Below the pieces are notes generated by a model. It was not told the origin of the DNA, did no database searches, and saw only the letters and a program-made list of their open reading frames with translations. A DNA stretch of 15,950 bases from positions 1 to 15,950 of the forward strand of contig QILH01000041.1 of the NCBI GenBank assembly GCA_003233255.1, given 5' to 3'. Positions 14,007 to 15,950 of the stretch are shown piece by piece (positions within the stretch are counted from its first letter, which is position 1; the number at the start of each line of letters is the position of its first letter). The position numbers were made by a program, and so were the translations under genes. Source of the stretch: Gammaproteobacteria bacterium (GTDB lineage Bacteria; Pseudomonadota; Gammaproteobacteria; UBA6429; Thiohalophilaceae).

Positions 14007-14036
14007 TTGTTCCCATAAAACGGTTACAATTATTAT
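14007..14036 (+). promoter_or_regulatory. Candidate promoter for the FIST-domain gene
   Basis: TTGTTC (14007-14012), 18 bp, TATTAT (14031-14036) lies between the upstream terminator and the gene start at 14082. The -10 box matches well but the -35 only partly. The preceding terminator makes a promoter in this 85-bp gap necessary. Confidence 0.4.
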
Positions 14037-14081
14037 CTATTAGTCATACCCTTTAAAGCTGATTTCGATTACGCTACGAAT

Positions 14082-15176
14082 ATGGAACGTTTCTTATTAG
14101 CACAAAGTGAAAATTCTGACTGGACGGATGCCGTTGATGAGTGCTTCAGCCAGTTAGGCAGCTTGCCAGATGAAACCACGCTTGGTTTCATTTATGTAAC
14201 CGATACACACGCCCAACACCTCGGTGATATTCTACGTAAAATAAAAGCGTTAACCGGTCTTGATGACTGGGTGGGCACGGTCGGTATCGCTATTTGTGCC
14301 ACCCGCAAAGAATTTATCGAACAACCCGCTATCGTCATACTGGTCACGGACATCCCTGAGAACGAATACACTCTATTTGATTCTCCAAAACATCTGCCGC
14401 CTAAATTAAAGAATGACGGTGTTCGAGTTGCGGTCGTACACGGCGATCCGCGTAACGGCGATCTACCTAATATCATCGAGAAACTACCCGATGACATCGG
14501 CAACGGCTATTTAATTGGTGGCTTAACTTCATCCGATAACTACCATTACCAGATTGCCGGAGAAATAAACGAAGGTTTGTTGTCAGGGGTATTATTTAAT
14601 GACTCTGTTGCACTCGTGACCGGTATCACCCAGGGCTGCTCGCCTATAGGGAAAACTCATACTATTACCGAATGCGATAACAATGTCGTTGTTCACCTGG
14701 ATAACCGGCCCGCCCTTGATGTAATGAAAGAAGATATCGGTGAAGTCCTCGCCCGCGACCTGGATAGAGTCGGTGGTTATATTTTTGCAGGCTTCCCTGT
14801 CAGCGGTTCGGATACCGGCGATTACACCGTACGAAACTTGATGGGTATTGATACCCATTCGGGCGCCATAGCGATTGGTGAATACATCCAGGCGGATAGA
14901 GCAATGATATTTTGTAAACGTGATGGAAGTACCGCCGTCAATGACTTACAGAAGATGGTCACTAAATTAAATACACGCGCAAAATCCAGTATAAAAGGGG
15001 GCTTATACTTCAGTTGCCTGGGACGTGGGCAGCATATGTTCGGCGAACAACACAAAGAACTCGAGTTAATCGCTGACATTATCGGTGACGTCCCATTGGT
15101 GGGGTTCTACGCCAACGGAGAAATCGCAGGCAACCAGCTTTACGGTTATACTGGCGTATTACTATTATTTTTATAG
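14082..15176 (+). CDS. Stand-alone FIST-domain protein (FIST_N + FIST_C)
   Basis: The 364-residue product corresponds to a complete FIST module: FIST_N over about residues 25-190 and FIST_C over about 200-350. The C-terminal part has the typical Ser-Cys-Leu-Gly-Arg-Gly segment and the Pro-Leu-Val-Gly-Phe-Tyr-x-x-Gly-Glu-Ile motif near residue 345. FIST domains are proposed small-ligand (possibly amino-acid) sensors usually fused to chemoreceptor, histidine kinase or cyclic-di-GMP domains. Here no output domain, signal peptide or membrane segment is attached. Its role is unknown; it could be a soluble sensor acting on a partner. It follows the prk terminator and precedes the HIT gene by 21 bp, so the two may be co-transcribed. 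Confidence 0.85.
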   Translation: MERFLLAQSENSDWTDAVDECFSQLGSLPDETTLGFIYVTDTHAQHLGDILRKIKALTGLDDWVGTVGIAICATRKEFIEQPAIVILVTDIPENEYTLFDSPKHLPPKLKNDGVRVAVVHGDPRNGDLPNIIEKLPDDIGNGYLIGGLTSSDNYHYQIAGEINEGLLSGVLFNDSVALVTGITQGCSPIGKTHTITECDNNVVVHLDNRPALDVMKEDIGEVLARDLDRVGGYIFAGFPVSGSDTGDYTVRNLMGIDTHSGAIAIGEYIQADRAMIFCKRDGSTAVNDLQKMVTKLNTRAKSSIKGGLYFSCLGRGQHMFGEQHKELELIADIIGDVPLVGFYANGEIAGNQLYGYTGVLLLFL

Positions 15177-15197
15177 ACATGCACAAGGGAAAATATT

Positions 15198-15542
15198 ATG
15201 TCCGATTGTTTGTTTTGTAAGATTGTCTCCGGTGAGATTCCCAGTGATTTTATCTATGAAGATGATGATGTGGTTGCTTTTAACGACGTCAACCCGCAGG
15301 CACCCCACCACTTTCTCTGTATCCCCAAACAACACATTGCTACGACCAATGATCTACAAAACGAACAGGCGGGTATAATAGGAAAACTCTTTATCGCTGC
15401 GAAATCTATTGCAAATGATCTAGGGGTTGCCGATGAGGGCTACCGGCTGGTGATGAATTGTAACCAACATGGTGGACAAACTGTTTTTCATATCCATCTA
15501 CATGTCTTAGCTGGACGCGTTATGACGTGGCCTCCCGGTTAA
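15198..15542 (+). CDS. HIT-family (Hint/HinT-like) nucleotide hydrolase
   Basis: The 114-residue product has the histidine triad His98-Ile-His100-Leu-His102-Val and the C-terminal Trp-Pro-Pro-Gly typical of Hint branch proteins, which hydrolyse purine nucleoside phosphoramidates. An N-terminal Cys4-Leu-Phe-Cys7 pair is present, as in the zinc-binding Hint members. Length is the family norm and the start has GGGAAAA 8 bp upstream. It lies just downstream of the FIST gene and converges with the rhodanese gene. HIT proteins are common housekeeping genes, so the neighbourhood gives little functional information. Confidence 0.95.
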   Translation: MSDCLFCKIVSGEIPSDFIYEDDDVVAFNDVNPQAPHHFLCIPKQHIATTNDLQNEQAGIIGKLFIAAKSIANDLGVADEGYRLVMNCNQHGGQTVFHIHLHVLAGRVMTWPPG

Positions 15543-15551
15543 TCTACCATA

Positions 15552-15571
15552 AAAATAGCCGGTTCTATTTT
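15552..15571. terminator. Candidate bidirectional terminator hairpin
   Basis: AAAATAG (15552-15558) pairs with CTATTTT (15565-15571) around a 6-nt CCGGTT loop, between the convergent HIT and rhodanese genes. It overlaps the TAG stop of the minus-strand gene. The stem is AT-rich and therefore weak. Confidence 0.4.
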
Positions 15572-15950
15572 ACCAGGTCTTGCGCCATTACTTTTATTCC
15601 TCCATTTAACACACAGGCCTTATAACCACGTTGTACCAGCAAGAAGGCCGCCGCACTACTTCGTCGCCCAGTACTACAATAACAAATATATTGCTTTTGT
15701 TTATCCAGCTCATCAATGCGAATTCGCATCTCATGCAAAGGAATATTGATCGCCTTTGGTAAACGACTAAAAGAATACTCTTTGGCATGTCTCACATCCA
15801 GCCAGACAGCAGCTTTGTTTGCATTTACGCGCGCATCATCGGGCGAAACTCGATCCAGCATTGGCCCTTTTAGCAATGCATTGAATTTTTTCTTGGATAA
15901 GCGCATCAACATGCCATTCCCTTTCATGGTGACGGATGCATTCCGCTGCC
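15565..15950 (-). CDS. Cyclic-nucleotide-binding / rhodanese fusion protein, C-terminal part (5' truncated by window)
   Basis: An ATG at 15927 would give 120 residues, but the frame stays open upstream to the window edge and encodes Gln-Arg-Asn-Ala-Ser-Val-Thr before it. Arg-Asn-Ala-x-Val-Thr followed by Leu-Met-Arg-Leu...Phe-x-x-Leu-Leu is the end of a CAP-like cNMP-binding domain. A rhodanese domain follows: Trp-Leu-Asp-Val-Arg, Ala-Ile-Asn-Ile-Pro-Leu, and the active-site loop Cys-Ser-Thr-Gly-Arg-Arg-Ser at residues 84-90 of the 120-residue form, with the catalytic cysteine present. Such cNMP-rhodanese proteins occur in gammaproteobacteria and could link sulfur transfer to a nucleotide or membrane signal, but the function is not established. 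A free-standing rhodanese starting at 15927 is the less likely alternative. Confidence 0.82.
   Translation of the reverse strand, partial: QRNASVTMKGNGMLMRLSKKKFNALLKGPMLDRVSPDDARVNANKAAVWLDVRHAKEYSFSRLPKAINIPLHEMRIRIDELDKQKQYICYCSTGRRSSAAAFLLVQRGYKACVLNGGIKVMAQDLVK

Noticed and set aside
14007..15950. Idea of a defence or second-messenger island made of dynamin, FIST, HIT and cNMP-rhodanese genes
   Set aside because: The genes are on different strands, separated by terminators and a phosphoribulokinase, and HIT and phosphoribulokinase are housekeeping or metabolic. There is no operon evidence for one system.

Overview
The window looks like a chromosomal segment of a gammaproteobacterium. 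The gene order yqgE-ruvX-pyrR-pyrB-pyrC' followed by pilU/pilT, yggS, proC and yggT matches, from memory, the block around PA0392-PA0405 of Pseudomonas aeruginosa. Several features set it apart from a pseudomonad: an FAD/[2Fe-2S] PyrK-like gene at the end of the pyr cluster, and a bacterial class I phosphoribulokinase. A chemolithoautotrophic or otherwise Calvin-cycle gammaproteobacterium (for example a sulfur oxidiser) is therefore plausible. This is an inference, because no RuBisCO gene lies in the window.

Layout. Positions 1-4323 hold a tightly packed plus-strand cluster: the C-terminal part of yqgE, ruvX, and the pyrimidine genes pyrR, pyrB, a degenerate dihydroorotase (pyrC') and a pyrK-like reductase. 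Stops and starts in the pyr part overlap or abut (GTGA, TAGATG, ATGA), which suggests translational coupling. A near-perfect 22-bp palindrome (4324-4398) begins directly at the pyrK stop and separates it from a convergent, AT-rich, secreted nuclease-like gene. Then come pilU and pilT on the minus strand (twitching motility ATPases), with a terminator after pilU. Divergent to pilT runs a yggS-proC-yggT operon (PLP homeostasis, proline synthesis, membrane protein).

From about 9.7 kb the content is more accessory. A 450-bp gene-free stretch ends in a good sigma70-like promoter for a 652-residue solitary dynamin-like GTPase. Convergent to it is a small cysteine-rich CopZ-like Zn/[2Fe-2S] metallochaperone whose upstream DNA carries a MerR-type operator/promoter. 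Next are phosphoribulokinase with its own promoter and a strong terminator, a stand-alone FIST sensor-domain protein, and a HIT-family hydrolase. At the right edge, on the minus strand, is the C-terminal part of a cyclic-nucleotide-binding/rhodanese fusion that continues beyond the window.

No rRNA, tRNA, CRISPR array, prophage or complete insertion sequence was seen. The most interesting points are the metal-binding-site loss in PyrC', the orphan PyrK, the MerR-type operator without a merR gene, the nuclease with a replaced catalytic arginine beside a palindromic repeat, and the solitary dynamin with a variant P-loop. None of these amounts to clear proof of an undescribed multi-gene system.
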